This document shows positions 50,316-62,573 of a stretch of DNA of 64,000 nucleotides, piece by piece. The stretch comes from Tetrahymena thermophila SB210 (lineage: Eukaryota > Ciliophora > Oligohymenophorea > Hymenostomatida > Tetrahymenidae). A program made the position numbers and the translations under genes. The notes beneath the pieces are model-generated. The model worked only from the letters and a program-made list of their open reading frames with translations. It had not been told where the DNA came from and searched no databases. The DNA lies in the NCBI RefSeq assembly GCF_000189635.1, contig NW_002476030.1, forward strand, positions 133,165-197,164, in the 5' to 3' direction. Position 1 is the first letter of the stretch. Every line of letters starts with the position of its first letter.

Positions 50316-52673
50316 TCAAGAATTGTCACCTTCTTATGATGTCATAAGCTAACTGATAAGCAGCTCATTTTAAAAATATTATTTTTTTTCTGTAATTTTT
50401 AAGTAATCTATAGTTGCTTGCCTTTTGGTTGCAGGGTTTTCTCTGTCATAGTCAGTTATAAAATTAAGTTTAACTTAATCATAGATTTCCTGATTTGGGG
50501 GAGCGTTTTAGGTTTAAAAGTATTTTTAATTAACTAGTTTTATTGGTACGAAAAAATGTGCTATTGCAACAATAATACCAATCAAGGCAGGAAAATCATA
50601 GTAGTCAGTATCAGTAGTCATTTAAATGAAGAAATAAGCTGAAAAGGAATAAATTATAATTGACATTTTGAGCATTTCTATCATATTGTAACTTAAAGAT
50701 GATCCCATATTATAAGGAACTGTTCTTCTTTTTATTAGGTCGTATTTTGAAGTGAAGTATTAAATCGTTAGAGCTAAAATAGAATATAAGATACAAATAG
50801 GCATTACAGTGCAATATGCTAGAGTCATAAAAAGTGTTCTCATTGTTTAAGAATATTAGAATTCTATCATAAAAGGAGGCTCTTCGAATGTGGTAAGAAG
50901 TTCCTTTTGAGTTAGAACACATTTTTCTTTATCTTTTAATACTTTATTTCTGAAGTAATTTTTAATTAAATTAGGATAACTGATTAAAAACATGATTATT
51001 GGTAGGAAGGTATTAAATAGAAAGATACTATTTTAGTTATTCAAAACACCCGCTCTGTTATATAACATAGAATAGTATGTCGTATCATTTAGGATAATTT
51101 TGACTAACAAGGGAATAAGTATACTGTTGACGAATTGAGCCAAACATAAGAAATAAGCAAAGCCTAAATTATAATTTGTTCTTGTGTGCAACTTCTTAAA
51201 GTTAACAACTTCTCTAACTGCTTTTATAAGGAATAAATTAATGACAAAGATCAAAGTGGAAATCATAAAAGAGAAAGACTAAATAATAGCCTTTTCTTTA
51301 AAGGTCATAACTTCTTTCCTATTTTTTGTATAGTTATACTAAACATAGCATAATAAATAAATGATTAGTGATCCACAAAAGAGGCAAAGCAAACCAATTA
51401 TTATTGCTATTGCTATCCTAACTATTCTATTTATAAGAGAGACATTTAAATTTTCCCAGAATATTTCAGTTGGTTCGGGAGCTTGTCTGATTCTTAAAAC
51501 ATTTTTTCTGTAAATAATTTGCTTGTTTTTTGCTAATTCTATGATATCCTCTTTCTCTTATTCTGACTAGAAAGTGACAAGTGCTATACCCACAAAGTAC
51601 TTTTTCATGAATTCAGTGCCTTTACCGTCTCCCATTTTGAATTCAAACTGCTCTATTTCTTTATTTATTTCTTTAATATTCTAATCAAACTCGAGTATAC
51701 TTGTTGAGTCACTAAACTTCTACTTTTTGATTTAGTCCTTCAGTAACTTTTATTTTTGCTAAATCACTTTTTCTTTTTTCTCTTTTAACTTCTAAAGCTC
51801 AGTCAAATTATAGCACATATTAACTCTAACAACTTTTAAAGGAATTCCTATAAGACAACGGTTTTCAAGGAATTCTTTCAAATCATCATCATAGTCAATA
51901 TTTGGGAATCCTGGAACCTATATTTCTATAGGAATATTGCTAATCATAACAGTATAATCTCCAGGAGAAATGCAAACCTCATCTGCTATTTAATCTAACT
52001 GTCTTTATGTGTAAATAATGTATTAAGTATAAGCTATTAAAGCAAATATAGTCAAAAGATTTAGCCATTGCTACATAAAAATGCTACTCTCATCGCTAGA
52101 CCTATTTCCTAAAGTATAAACATTCACCCAATTCTTATAACAGGTTAGCTTAGTATTAATAGGCTAACACTCTGAACCTTTTTCATTCTAAAATATATTA
52201 TATAACCCGCTCAACAAAAGAATAATCACAAGATAAAGTATAATCAGCTTCACGAACTAAAAAAACATAGGAAATCCAGAACCTAAAAAGCTTAAATCTG
52301 TAATTTTACAATTTAAATCTAAAGGTTTTCTTTCTACGTTTCTCCCACAACAATCGCACTTGTTGCAGTCATCACCTAAGCTGAGAGTTCTTTTTTCTTG
52401 TTCATTTAACTCAGGCCCTACTCTGGTTGCCTTTCTGTGATCTTCTGCAAGAACAAAATCTCCAGGTATTTTATCAAAATCTACCTTACAATATAGATCT
52501 TCAATCATTTTATTAACTTGCTCTTGACTCTTAATAGTTGATGTTTACTTTAATTCATTGAGCTTTTAACTTTAGTTGAATGTATTTGAAGTAGATTAGG
52601 GCTCTTATACCCCATTATGACTATGGTTTATTGGCAGCAAAGGGATATCAAATGTCTTAGCTATATTTGACAT
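50316..52673 (-). CDS. OSCA/TMEM63-like membrane channel, copy 2
   Basis: Intronless, 785 residues, ATG at 52673-52671, TGA at 50318-50316. It is a full-length paralogue of the neighbouring gene with the same architecture: a cysteine cluster CNKCDCCG (103-110), first membrane segment in DLSFLGSGFPMFF, a cytosolic domain, the family motif QAPEPTEIFWENLNVS, and then the multi-pass core (LHTRTNYNLGFAYFLCLAQF, SILIPLLVKIILND). The tail TDYDRENPATKRQATIDYLK is also nearly identical between copies, suggesting a conserved cytosolic function. The first 50 residues differ most. The gene is divergent from the histidine-kinase-like gene at 53525 and shares an 851-base upstream region with it. Confidence 0.78.
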
Positions 52674-53524
52674 ATCTAACTAACCTTTTACTTTTTTAAT
52701 ATCTATTACGTTTTTTAATTAAAATATCTAAAATTTAAAGAACTTTAATTAATTGTATTTTTGTTTAATTATATACACACAAATTCAATCAATCAATCAA
52801 TCAATCTAACAAACAAACAAACAAACAAACAAACAAACAAACAAAGAAATTTAGAAACAAACTTCTTTGAGTTATTTACCTCAAATTATTTTCTATCTCT
52901 TCTTGTCAAATATTTAACCAAAAATCTAAAAAATTAATAAATGATGTTCTTCCATCCATCAATAATAAGATAAATTTATTTTAATCAAAACAAAATATTA
53001 CATTTTTAATAGAATTTTAAATAGAAATTAGCAAATTAATAATAGAATGGTTGAATCTCTATATTTAAAGTACTTAGGCATACAAATTTTTAGTATCAAT
53101 TATAAAGTAGTTAAATATAATTAAGTCTATTTAAAAATTGATTTAAAAGAAAATAGCTAAATAATAAAAAAATATATTAAATATTGCAAAAGTCAAAATT
53201 TTTTAATTGAATTTAATAATTGGCTTGAAATTCTTAATAATATTTGTGAGGTATTTAAATGCAATCAAAGCAATTTGTTATAAAACAAAATAGTTAAATC
53301 ATTAAAATTTATATTAAATATTAAAGGCAATACTTTTATTTTTTAACTCACTTAAATAATAATTGATAGTCTTTAATGAATGAATTAAAATTTTCATTTA
53401 TATTTTGATAACAAAAAATATTATTGTAGAACTTTTGACAAAGACTATTTAATTAAACATATAATTGGAAAATTAGACATAAAATTTTAAGTTTATTAAT
53501 AAAAACTAGTCTAAATCCAATAAA
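52674..53524. promoter_or_regulatory. Shared divergent promoter region
   Basis: This spacer lies between the ATG of OSCA-like copy 2 (-) and that of the first histidine-kinase-like gene (+). It contains a (TCAA)n tract at 52785-52806 directly followed by an (AAAC)n tract at 52808-52844. I see no other defined element. Promoter function is inferred only from gene orientation. Confidence 0.4.
52785..52844. repeat. (TCAA)n/(AAAC)n compound microsatellite
   Basis: About five TCAA units are followed after one base by about nine AAAC units, in the divergent promoter region. Confidence 0.9.
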
Positions 53525-56500
53525 ATGAACAAATATACACTGAGATTTCGCTCTAACCAATTAGAAGAAAAGTTTAAGAACGAAGTTTCTCAGACTAATT
53601 GCTCAATTTTCTTAAAAGTACAAAGACTTTATCTTCTACTGATAACTTTTCCTAATTTAGTAATTACGATATCAGAGAAAAACTATGAACTCTTAATTGG
53701 ATAGATAGCATAGCTAACATTTTAAGTTGTTGTTTACTTCTTAATATCAAATTACAGAAGATATGTTAATCTGTGGGTTACTTTACTAAACATAGCAATA
53801 AGCATGTATATGGTGTTTTAAATTCGTTTTAAAAGCGCTACTATTGGATTAGATGAGAAAGGGACGGAATTTTATTATGGAGCAATAGGCTATATTCTTC
53901 ATATAACTACATCTTTCTTAACCTCGAATCTAATTATGACATTTGCTCAAACAATTATTTCATTTATTTTGTAAAATTAACTGAAAATATAATTTATTAT
54001 CAAATTCTTTTTGAGTCATTTAATTGCTAAATCATTTCTTTTGTTTGTCAAATTGCATTAATAATTTAATAGAATATACATGAATGACGAAATTTATTTA
54101 TTTATTTATTTATTAATTTTAATTTACTTTTACTTAAATATAATATTGTTATTTATTTATATCATTTAGGTATTTTTGGGTCTTGTGGTCTCCCTAGTTT
54201 AACTTGATTAAATATACTTTTGTGGCTATATAGGTCTTTATGCTAACTGCTTATTATGAAAATCAAAAAAATTTTAGATCAACATTTCTATTAAGAGATG
54301 GCGAAAGAGAGTGGACGTAAATAATAAAGAAAGGACTTCTATAAAATATAATCACTGTTTAATACAACATCAAAAATAATGAGATAAAGCTTGACTTGAT
54401 TAATTAGCAGGCATAAAAGCAATTTAATATTTATAATCAGCAGCAATTTACTGCATTCTCACGAAAGGTTCATATATATGACCAAATAAGTGACTATTAA
54501 CAATCCCCAAAACCCTTAGATTAAAAAAAAATAATTGGCAATCTGTCAGTATCCTAACATAGAAATACTCTGGAGAATAAAATAATAACTTTAATACAGT
54601 AGTATATGCTCCAAAAAAAAGATAAAGCTTGTGCTAAATTAATTAATAAATAAAATGAAGCAAAACAATATAAAAACTAGAATCCTAAAAATAAGTAAGT
54701 AAGTACTTCATGCATATAAGATCAAGACAACCAAACGAATTATTTATTCTATGGAGTGTATAGAACTTCTGAAGAAAATGCAGAATAAATAATATCTATT
54801 AAAGTCACTGTATATCGCTTTAAAACACAATATTCTTGTTGCTTAGTACTCAGTGAAAAAACTAAAAAAATAAAGATAAAATCTTTAGAAGAGATAAATT
54901 TTGGCTTATAAAACAATATTTTTCAGCTATGCAAATTTACAGGTAACTAAGATTTTTAAAAACATTTTGATTTTGAGCATTTTATCTTCATAATTAAGTT
55001 GAAAAAATGTTCATTTTTTTCAGTTTAAAAATGTTTTTTTATTTTAATTGATAAATTTAAAAAATTTAACTAAAAATTATTTTTTTAATTTTTTGAACAT
55101 TTTTTTTTTTGATAGAAGCGAAAAAAAAATAGGCTGAAAAAAGTATTTTTTTATAATAAAATTTTTAGTTTAGTTGTTTATTATTGTTCATAAAAATAAT
55201 CAATATATTAATTAATTTAACAAATAATATTTTTTTATTTAATAATTGATTTCTAAATATGATCTTTTGATTAAAAAAGGCGAGAAGCTGTAAAGTATTT
55301 TAATTAATGTATAAAACCAAAACTTTGTGAAAGCTGTTATATCTTAAGGATTAAATTAAATATATAACTATAGAGATCATGCTAATGTCTTGAAAAATCA
55401 GTTTAAAATAAAGTTTGAAAATCTTCCTATATCTTAAATATCATTAGATTAATTTTAATAATGTATTAGTTAAAGATACTTTGATAAAGCTAATGAGATA
55501 GATCTAAGATTTCAATTTTAAAATTGCAATACCTCAAATTTTATTAATACTTATGTGGAATATTTTTACTAGGCGATTATGAATCTAATTGACAATTCAA
55601 TAAAACATCAAAATAATAATGGTCCTAACACCCCAAGAAAGTCTTATTATGGTTAAAATCATGTTTTAGAGAAATCTGAGTTAAAAATAAGAAAAAGTAA
55701 ATACATTTAAAAATCACCATAAACAAAAAAACAGATAGATGATAGTAAAAATAATAATTTTCTTTCATGCAGAAACAAATAAGAAGAAACTCAAACTTAA
55801 AAAACTTTAGTAAGCATAAAAGAAATTATAATTTCTCTTGAGTTATTAAAAGGTGAAAATGAATAATCAAATATATTCAAAGTATCTGTGACTGACCAAG
55901 GCAAGGGAATGTCTCTCGAAGATCTAATTTACATACTAGAAATAGTGGGCACACAAAATCCAGTTTATAAACCTGATTATCAGAATTACAGCTTTCTTGG
56001 ATGGAAAAATAATTTGTAAATAATAGGAAAATTAGGTCCATTCTATAATTTTTATATTAAAAGAAACATAAATCAGGTAATAAAAATAAATATTTTAAAA
56101 ATTAATTAAAAATTGAAATATTTTTTATTTAAAAAGGGCCTAGAGTACCATTTTTATATCTATCAAAATATAGATATCTTAAATAATTCTGAGTAGAAAT
56201 AATGCAAAGTATTTTAAAACTCTCTCTTTGATAAAAGCTTAATAGAGTCTAATAATGAGTATTTCCATATCAACAACCTAAGCGAGTTAAAGGAGAGGAG
56301 AAATTTATTTAATTCCTTTAGCAAAAATGTAATCAAAAGTAATGTCAGTCTTACATTTACAAATTGTAATATAGCCTTCTAGTAATATGTCAACAATCAT
56401 AATGCTGATGCTGCTAAATAAGATGAACCAAATAGTTCTATTTCTATTTCTTCTGAAAAATTCTTTACATCTAACATTTATTTCTAAAAGTTTAATACTA

Positions 56501-56559
56501 AATTTGTAGAATCATTTTCTCCTAAATAGTAAGACTAAAAATTTCCAAAGTAAAGTTGA
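53525..56559 (+). CDS. Membrane protein with histidine-kinase-type ATPase domain, copy 1
   Basis: Four exons agree in phase: 53525-53970, 54170-54942, 55280-56076 and 56137-56559, 812 residues. About five to six membrane segments fill the first 180 residues (LYLLLITFPNLVITISE, YGAIGYILHITTSFLTSNL, TFVAIQVFMLTAYY), followed by FLLRDGEREW on the cytosolic side and a PAS-like region (FRTSEEN to CKFTG, about 340-405). His440 in YNYRDHANVLKNQ may be the phospho-acceptor. The ATPase domain has an N box NLIDNSIKH (508-516, two Asn) and a G1 box VTDQGKGMS (Asp612). The usual G2 box GxGLGL is replaced by the sequence around GKLGPF and QGLEYHFYIYQN. Function: probable sensor kinase of two-component type. 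No receiver domain is present. Activity is uncertain because of the altered ATP lid. Confidence 0.78.
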
Positions 56560-57186
56560 TGTAATAAATTGTAATTATTATTTTTTTTTTTTCAAACTAA
56601 AATAGTAATTGCCAAAAAAAATAATATCTCATTATGCAAATGAAATAATATCTTGAATTATATTTACAAAATAAATAAATAATTTGTATTCAACCATTTT
56701 TAAATTTAAATATTAAAAACCATTTTTATATTTTTTGAGTAGAAAAAATTTTATTTCAAGTGATTTTGTGTCTAAATAAATAAATAAAATATAAATTTTT
56801 ATTTCAGGTAAAAAGCTAACTCATTTAATTTAAAGTGTTAAGAATCATTTTTTATATTTTTTTAAAAGAACAAATTGTATTCGAAGTGATTTTGTAATCT
56901 CTATGAAAAAATTGTAAATTTTTGTTTTTGTAAAAAAATAACTCAAAATTAAGTAAATTTTACATGGAAATTTGATGGAATTTACTTTAATATAAAGCTA
57001 ATTAAGTAAGTAAATAAATAACAAAATCTAAAAAAAGAAACAAATTAAATAAATATTGATCCATTCATCGACAGACATTTAGTAGAATTACTTCTATCTA
57101 ATTAATTAATAAATCAATCAATAGAAAATACTGGATATATAAATATTAATTAACAAAGATAAGAAAAAGGTTTAAAAGACAAATAA
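56560..57186. other. Spacer between the two histidine-kinase-like genes
   Basis: A/T-rich non-coding sequence, presumably holding the 3' end of copy 1 and the promoter of copy 2. Two loosely similar blocks (near 56700-56770 and 56820-56890, with TTTTTATATTTTTT and GTGATTTTGT) form an imperfect direct repeat of about 120 bases. Confidence 0.5.
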
Positions 57187-60114
57187 ATGGTAATGAATAA
57201 ATTTACATTAAATTTCTAAAGCTAATAGCTAGAGGAATAATATCAAAAAGAAATAGTAGAAGTCAACAGAATCATTTTTTTTAAAGCGCTAAAAATGTAT
57301 CTTTTATTAATATGCATTCCTGGTATAATTATTAGCATCTCAATGTAATAGATGATTTCACTAAAAAGTTAATTAGTGGCATTATTTCTCATTATACTTT
57401 ACTATTTTTTAGCAATGAAATATCCAAAATACTTTAATTAGTTGATTTTTTCAATTAACTTAATGTTTTCTATTGGAATGGCTGTTTAAATGAAAGTATA
57501 TGGCACAAATCTTGGTATTGATGACTAAGGCTTCCTTTTCTTTTATGGGTGTGTTATATACACTCTCTAAATAACTCTCTCTTACCTAAATGCTAGTCTT
57601 AAACTAAATTTTGCACAAGTTCTTATTTCGTTTGGTTTGTAATCCTTTTAACTAAATATTTTAAATAAATAACATTTATTTAGAGTAGGAGTTGTTCCTA
57701 CTAATTTCATATAAATTTATTAGTTTTGATTAATTTGATTAGTCAGTCTTTATAAAAATCTAAAATAAATTAAAACAATCAATTTGTGGTTGGCTAATAT
57801 TTTTCAAAATTAAAATAAATTATTTTTTAATAATATATTTCAAAGGTGCTTTTGGGTGCTATGGTCTCCTAATTTTTATTTTCTTAAATATTAATTTGGC
57901 GCTTCTTAGCTATTTGTCTTATTTATGCAATATACAACATAAAAGAACTAAAGGGAGAATTTCTTGCTCAGAGATAGTGAAAGAGAGTGGTCTAAGATAG
58001 TCAAAAAAGTAGTGAATTCTAGCATAATAACAGTAAAATATGACTAAAAAAACAACTAGCTCAAGCTAGATATGATAAATGACCAAACAAAAAAGATTCT
58101 CAATTTGAGTAATTCTGAAGATTTTAAATCGTTTTCTAGAAAAACTATAGTATTTGATAGATTTTAGGATTACTAGGAGGATGATCCAAATTCAAGTTTT
58201 GAAGAAAGAAATAAAGCTTTTTCATTATTAGAAATAAATAAATAAACCTAAAAGAATACTCTTGAAAACAGAATTATCAGCACTATTAAACAATATATTT
58301 CTTATAAAATAAATAATAATGATTAAGAGTAAAATCAAGTAGAATATTCTCCTGAGATAATTAAAAAGCCAACAAGAATGTCAGTTTTTACTCCTACCTC
58401 ATAATTTAATCCAGAGAAAAAGGTTGCTGATTTATTCTATGCTGTCTACAAAACAGATGACAATTAAGAAGAAAAAAGAATTTCGATTAAAGCAACTGCC
58501 TATCAGAACCAAACCGAATATCACTGCTGTCTAGTTATAAATGAAGAAACTAATAGACTTAAAACCTAATGTTTAGAAAAAATAAACTAAAGTTTATAAA
58601 GCTCTTTATTTGAATTCTGCATATATACTGGTATTTATTTATTTATTTTTCCCCTTTTATTTATTTATTTTTCCCCTTTTATTTCAAATTAAAATTTCAG
58701 ATTTTTTTATTTTCATAAAATAAATAATTTAGAAAATAATTTTAAAATACATAAACTAAATAATTAAAACAAATTATAATATAAAAAATAGGAGATAAGC
58801 TTCAAAATATAATGAAAAATATTTCAAAAGAGAGTATAATTAGGGCAAATATATCTCAATGCTTTAACTTTCTATATAATTATAAAGATCACGCAAATAC
58901 GATAAAAAATTAGTTTAAAATGAAATTTGATAATTTTAATATATCTTAGCAATCACTTGAATAAATTGAAAATTAAATATACTTAAGATATTTAAACAAG
59001 ATTGATGAAATTTAATTAAAATTTTAGCTCATAAATTGCAATCACGATACACAAATTACAACTTACACAGATTAATTCTTGTAATGCCTGATGAATTTAA
59101 TAGAAAACTCAATTAAATTTCAATAAAATAATATAAAATGCAGTAGCTATAACTAGAATAGTTGTAGAACACAAATTTCTTTAAACGAAATTAACTCTAA
59201 TAGACACCTTAAATCTAGAAAATATAGTCCTAGCTTTAGTCCTAGGTTCCTAAAATAAATTAATTTTTAAGAAGAAGAAAAGTAAGAACAGGCAAATTTA
59301 AATATTAATGAACTACTTAGTTAAAATTCTAATTCAAAAGGAAACGAAATTATAATTTCATTAGAATTAATAGAAGGAGATAATGAAAAATCAAATATAT
59401 TTAAAGTTACTGTTTAAGATAGTGGAAAAGGAATGTCAATAAATAAAATACAGTAAACTCTAGAAATTATTGGAACAAAGAGTCCTGCCTTTAACTTTAA
59501 CTATTAAAGCTATAAATAAATTGGATGGAAAGTAAATCATTAAATCATTGGAAAATTGGGCCCATTCTATAACTTTTTTGTTTTGAGTGAAATAAATAAA
59601 GTAAAATTTTCTTCTTAACTTAATTAATTAATTTATTATTTGTTTATAAAATTTTCCATTTATAATAATTAATTTATTTAAATAAAAAAAGGGATTAGTC
59701 TTTCATTTTTACATATTTTAAGATGTTGATATTCTATTAAATAAAGACTTTAAATAACTTAAGCTTTTCTAAAATTAGCTTTTTTAAAAGTATTTAGAAG
59801 AATCGAAAAAGACATATTATCATATTGATAATATTTAGGAGTTACGACAATCTATTTCTAATTAAAACTTTTCACCTATTAATAGATTGAGCAGTGTCAC
59901 AAATTAATATCAAAATAGACCTTCTTTATTCTCGTAATTTCCAGGGAATATAGACCAACAATTAAATGATACAATTTCTATTTCGTCAGAAAAAATGTAA
60001 AAAACACTAAATTCACCTAAAAATTTAGATTATTAAATGTCGAAAATATACACAATTGATAAAATACCTACATTAAAAAATAAATATGTTATAAGGGATC
60101 AAAATTGTATTTGA
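57187..60114 (+). CDS. Membrane protein with histidine-kinase-type ATPase domain, copy 2
   Basis: Tandem paralogue of the gene at 53525 with the same four exons and intron phases: 57187-57638, 57846-58630, 58792-59600 and 59692-60114, 822 residues; the last exon has the same length in both. The second ATG (57193) aligns with the start of copy 1 (MNKF versus MNKY) and may be the true start. Shared features: N-terminal membrane segments, FLLRDSEREW, candidate His446 in YNYKDHANTIKNQ, N box MNLIENSIKF (513-522), G1 box VQDSGKGMS (Asp622), IIGKLGPFYNFF, and KGLVFHFYIFQD in place of the G2 box. Because both copies keep the same departures from the usual motif, these are likely a family feature and not decay. 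The disordered regions between blocks have diverged widely. Confidence 0.78.
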
Positions 60115-61869
60115 GATTTCAATAAAATACCATATATCTATTATAAATTAAATCTTTATTTATATTTAATTCTTATTTAAAATATGTTCGTTATTATATT
60201 TTTAAATTGATTTTTAAATATTCATATTTTTTATTAAAAAATAAAAAATTATTAATGTATTAATAAGTTAAATAAATTAATTTTAGCTTTTTAAATATTT
60301 CTTGAGTAGGAAAAATAAATTTAATAGAGCAATAAATATTATTTAATAAAATAAAAAAAGGTTTTGAAACAGGCTTCAAACCTGATAGAAAAAAAAATGT
60401 TTAATCAAAATTTAGTTTTTTAAAGAAGTAAATCTAAAATTTTTTATTAAAAATTTAATCTTAAATTAAATATTTTTATATAAAATTAATGAAAAAAAAT
60501 GTTAACTCAGATTAAATGTTTGAAGTCAAATTAAAATAAAACTTTGCTAATTGTGATTTTCTATTTATGAACTCACTTTTCAAATTAGGAAGCTGTTTGA
60601 TTTTTTTAGCTTCAAAAATCAATAAAAATTACATAAATTATTTTTTGATTGTTGATTGTTGTAATCAAATTTCCCTTGTTTATAATTTTCTGCCTCTTAA
60701 ATATTTTAAGCGACAAATTAAACCTAAATTTTTATAATATTTTTACTCAGTTTAAAGCAAAGAAATAATATTTTATAATAAAAATAAAAAATTAGTTTTA
60801 TATTTTTTTTCTCTATTCTATATATTCATATCATAAATTAAATATTTAATGTGATATATTAGCAAATATTAATCATTTTATTTTTATCAGCGCCAAAAAA
60901 TAATTTCAGCAAGCAAGATATTAAATAAACAGAAAATTTACAGATGTATTATCAATTCTTAATCTATTTTGAGAAATTTTAGCTTCGAATTATTTCTGAA
61001 ATCCTTTAGATAAAGAGCAGCTTAAAAAATCAAAAATTAATTAATTAATTTTTTAAACTGATGATAAATAAAAATACAAAAATTATTTATCTAATTGTAA
61101 ATGAATCATTTGTATTTTTTTTTATAAATAGATTTAAATTTGATTTAAATTTATTTTTTCATAAAAATTCAATAAATATTTAAAAAAGTAAAAATAAATA
61201 ATAATTTTAAAATGTAAATATACAACATTTTTTCTGATATTTTTATGTTTTTCTTTTTGTTATTATCTTCAAAATGAAATAACTTATAAATTAATAATTT
61301 TGGTGTAATTATTTGTTCTGAAAAGGTAAAATTAATTAAGAATCTTAGTTAGATTATTTTAATATACTGTAAATTTTCCCAAATTACCATGAATGAGTTT
61401 ATATTAACACCCAATATTTTAAGAGAGCAAAATTAATATCTAATGGGTAAAAATAAAAAAATATCTTTTTAAAAGATAATAATTTGCAGTAAATATAATA
61501 AAATATCAATATTTTTGTGGTAAATTAACTTTGAGTGTTTCATATCCTTTAAATCTGAAGATTAAATTAATATGAATATTTCTATTAAGAACTCAAAAAC
61601 TATGTTAAGAATAGAGTAATTTATAGACATATATAATATTTATTTAACATAAAATTCATAAAAAGTAAAATTATAAACCTAAAAACTGTTTAGTTAATAC
61701 TATACTATAATAATGTTTAAAAAAATTAAACCTCCTTTTAGATAATTTATTATAAATTTGATTTCATATTCATCGAAAAATCTTCTTCAAGTTACTACTT
61801 TAGGAATTTTATCTTGAGCTATAAATCAGATTAAAGCTTCAAATAGGTAAGCTTTCCCTAATTTTTAAA
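60115..61869. other. A/T-rich intergenic region
   Basis: Non-coding. A small hairpin lies at 60359-60383, where AGGTTTTGAA and TTCAAACCT pair with one bulged T, about 245 bases after the upstream stop codon; it may mark a transcript end. Nothing else stands out before the duplicated antigen leader begins at 61870. Confidence 0.45.
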
Positions 61870-62217
61870 AATCCTTTCTAATTAATTTTTCTAGCTTACA
61901 GTCATTCAGTAATTAAAAATTATAATAAATAATTAGTTAGATAACATCTATTTTTCTTTTATTATGACAAATATATCATCCATCCATCCAATTATTAATA
62001 ATTCTATTTAATTTTTCGTCATATAATACTTGTTAAATAATATAATTAATTAATAAAACAAAAATATATGAGTTAAATAAACAAAAAAACCATGAATAAA
62101 AAATCCTTATTCTTTGCTGCAATCCTTTTAGGCTTGATAAGTTGATGTGGTGATAACTAAACATAGATAACTATTATAAGCAACAATTATTGTATTTGTA
62201 ACGAGGGCTACTACGGA
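61870..62217. repeat. Tandem direct repeat, unit 1 (antigen promoter and leader)
   Basis: This 348-base block is repeated with few changes at 62223-62573. It covers the presumed promoter (with TTATGACAAATATATCATCC), the leader peptide codons and the first exon-like stretch up to GAGGGCTACTACGGA. Unit 2 leads into the intact gene; unit 1 ends abruptly at the junction with the next unit. Confidence 0.9.
62068..62217 (+). pseudogene. Truncated 5' copy of the surface-antigen gene
   Basis: The first about 50 codons of the antigen gene, including both candidate ATGs (62068 and 62092) and most of the signal peptide (NKKSLFFAAILLGLIS). A TGT (Cys) of the intact copy is TGA here (62143-62145), the only stop codon in this code, and the sequence ends after NEGYYG where unit 2 of the repeat begins. 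It therefore could only encode a 17-residue (or 25-residue) peptide. It is a fragment left by tandem duplication. Confidence 0.85.
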
Positions 62218-62222
62218 TTAAG

Positions 62223-62573
62223 AATCCTTTTTAATTAATTTTTTCTAGCTTACAGTCATTCAGCTATTAAAAATTTTAATATCTAATTAGTTAGAGAAAC
62301 ATCTATTTTTCTTTTATTATGACAAATATATCATCCATTCATCCAATTATTAGTAATTTTATTTAAATTTTTCGTCGCATAATACTTGTAAAATAATATA
62401 ATTAATTAAATAAATAAAAATATATGAGTTAAATAAACAAAAAAACCATGAATAAAAAATCCTTATTCTTTACTGCAATCCTTTTAGGCTTGATAAGTTG
62501 TTGTGGTGATAACTAAACATTGGTAACAGTTGCACTCGTCGATTATTGTGTTTGTAACGAGGGCTACTACGGA
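62223..62573. repeat. Tandem direct repeat, unit 2 (antigen promoter and leader)
   Basis: Second, 351-base copy of the repeat, continuous with the intact antigen gene. The differences from unit 1 are scattered substitutions and small indels, which suggests a fairly recent duplication. The most altered stretch lies just after the signal peptide, where the mature protein would begin. Confidence 0.9.

Noticed and set aside
62068..62217. Antigen-like reading frame as a separate functional gene
   Set aside because: An in-frame TGA falls inside the signal peptide and the cysteine-rich body is missing; it was annotated as a pseudogene fragment.
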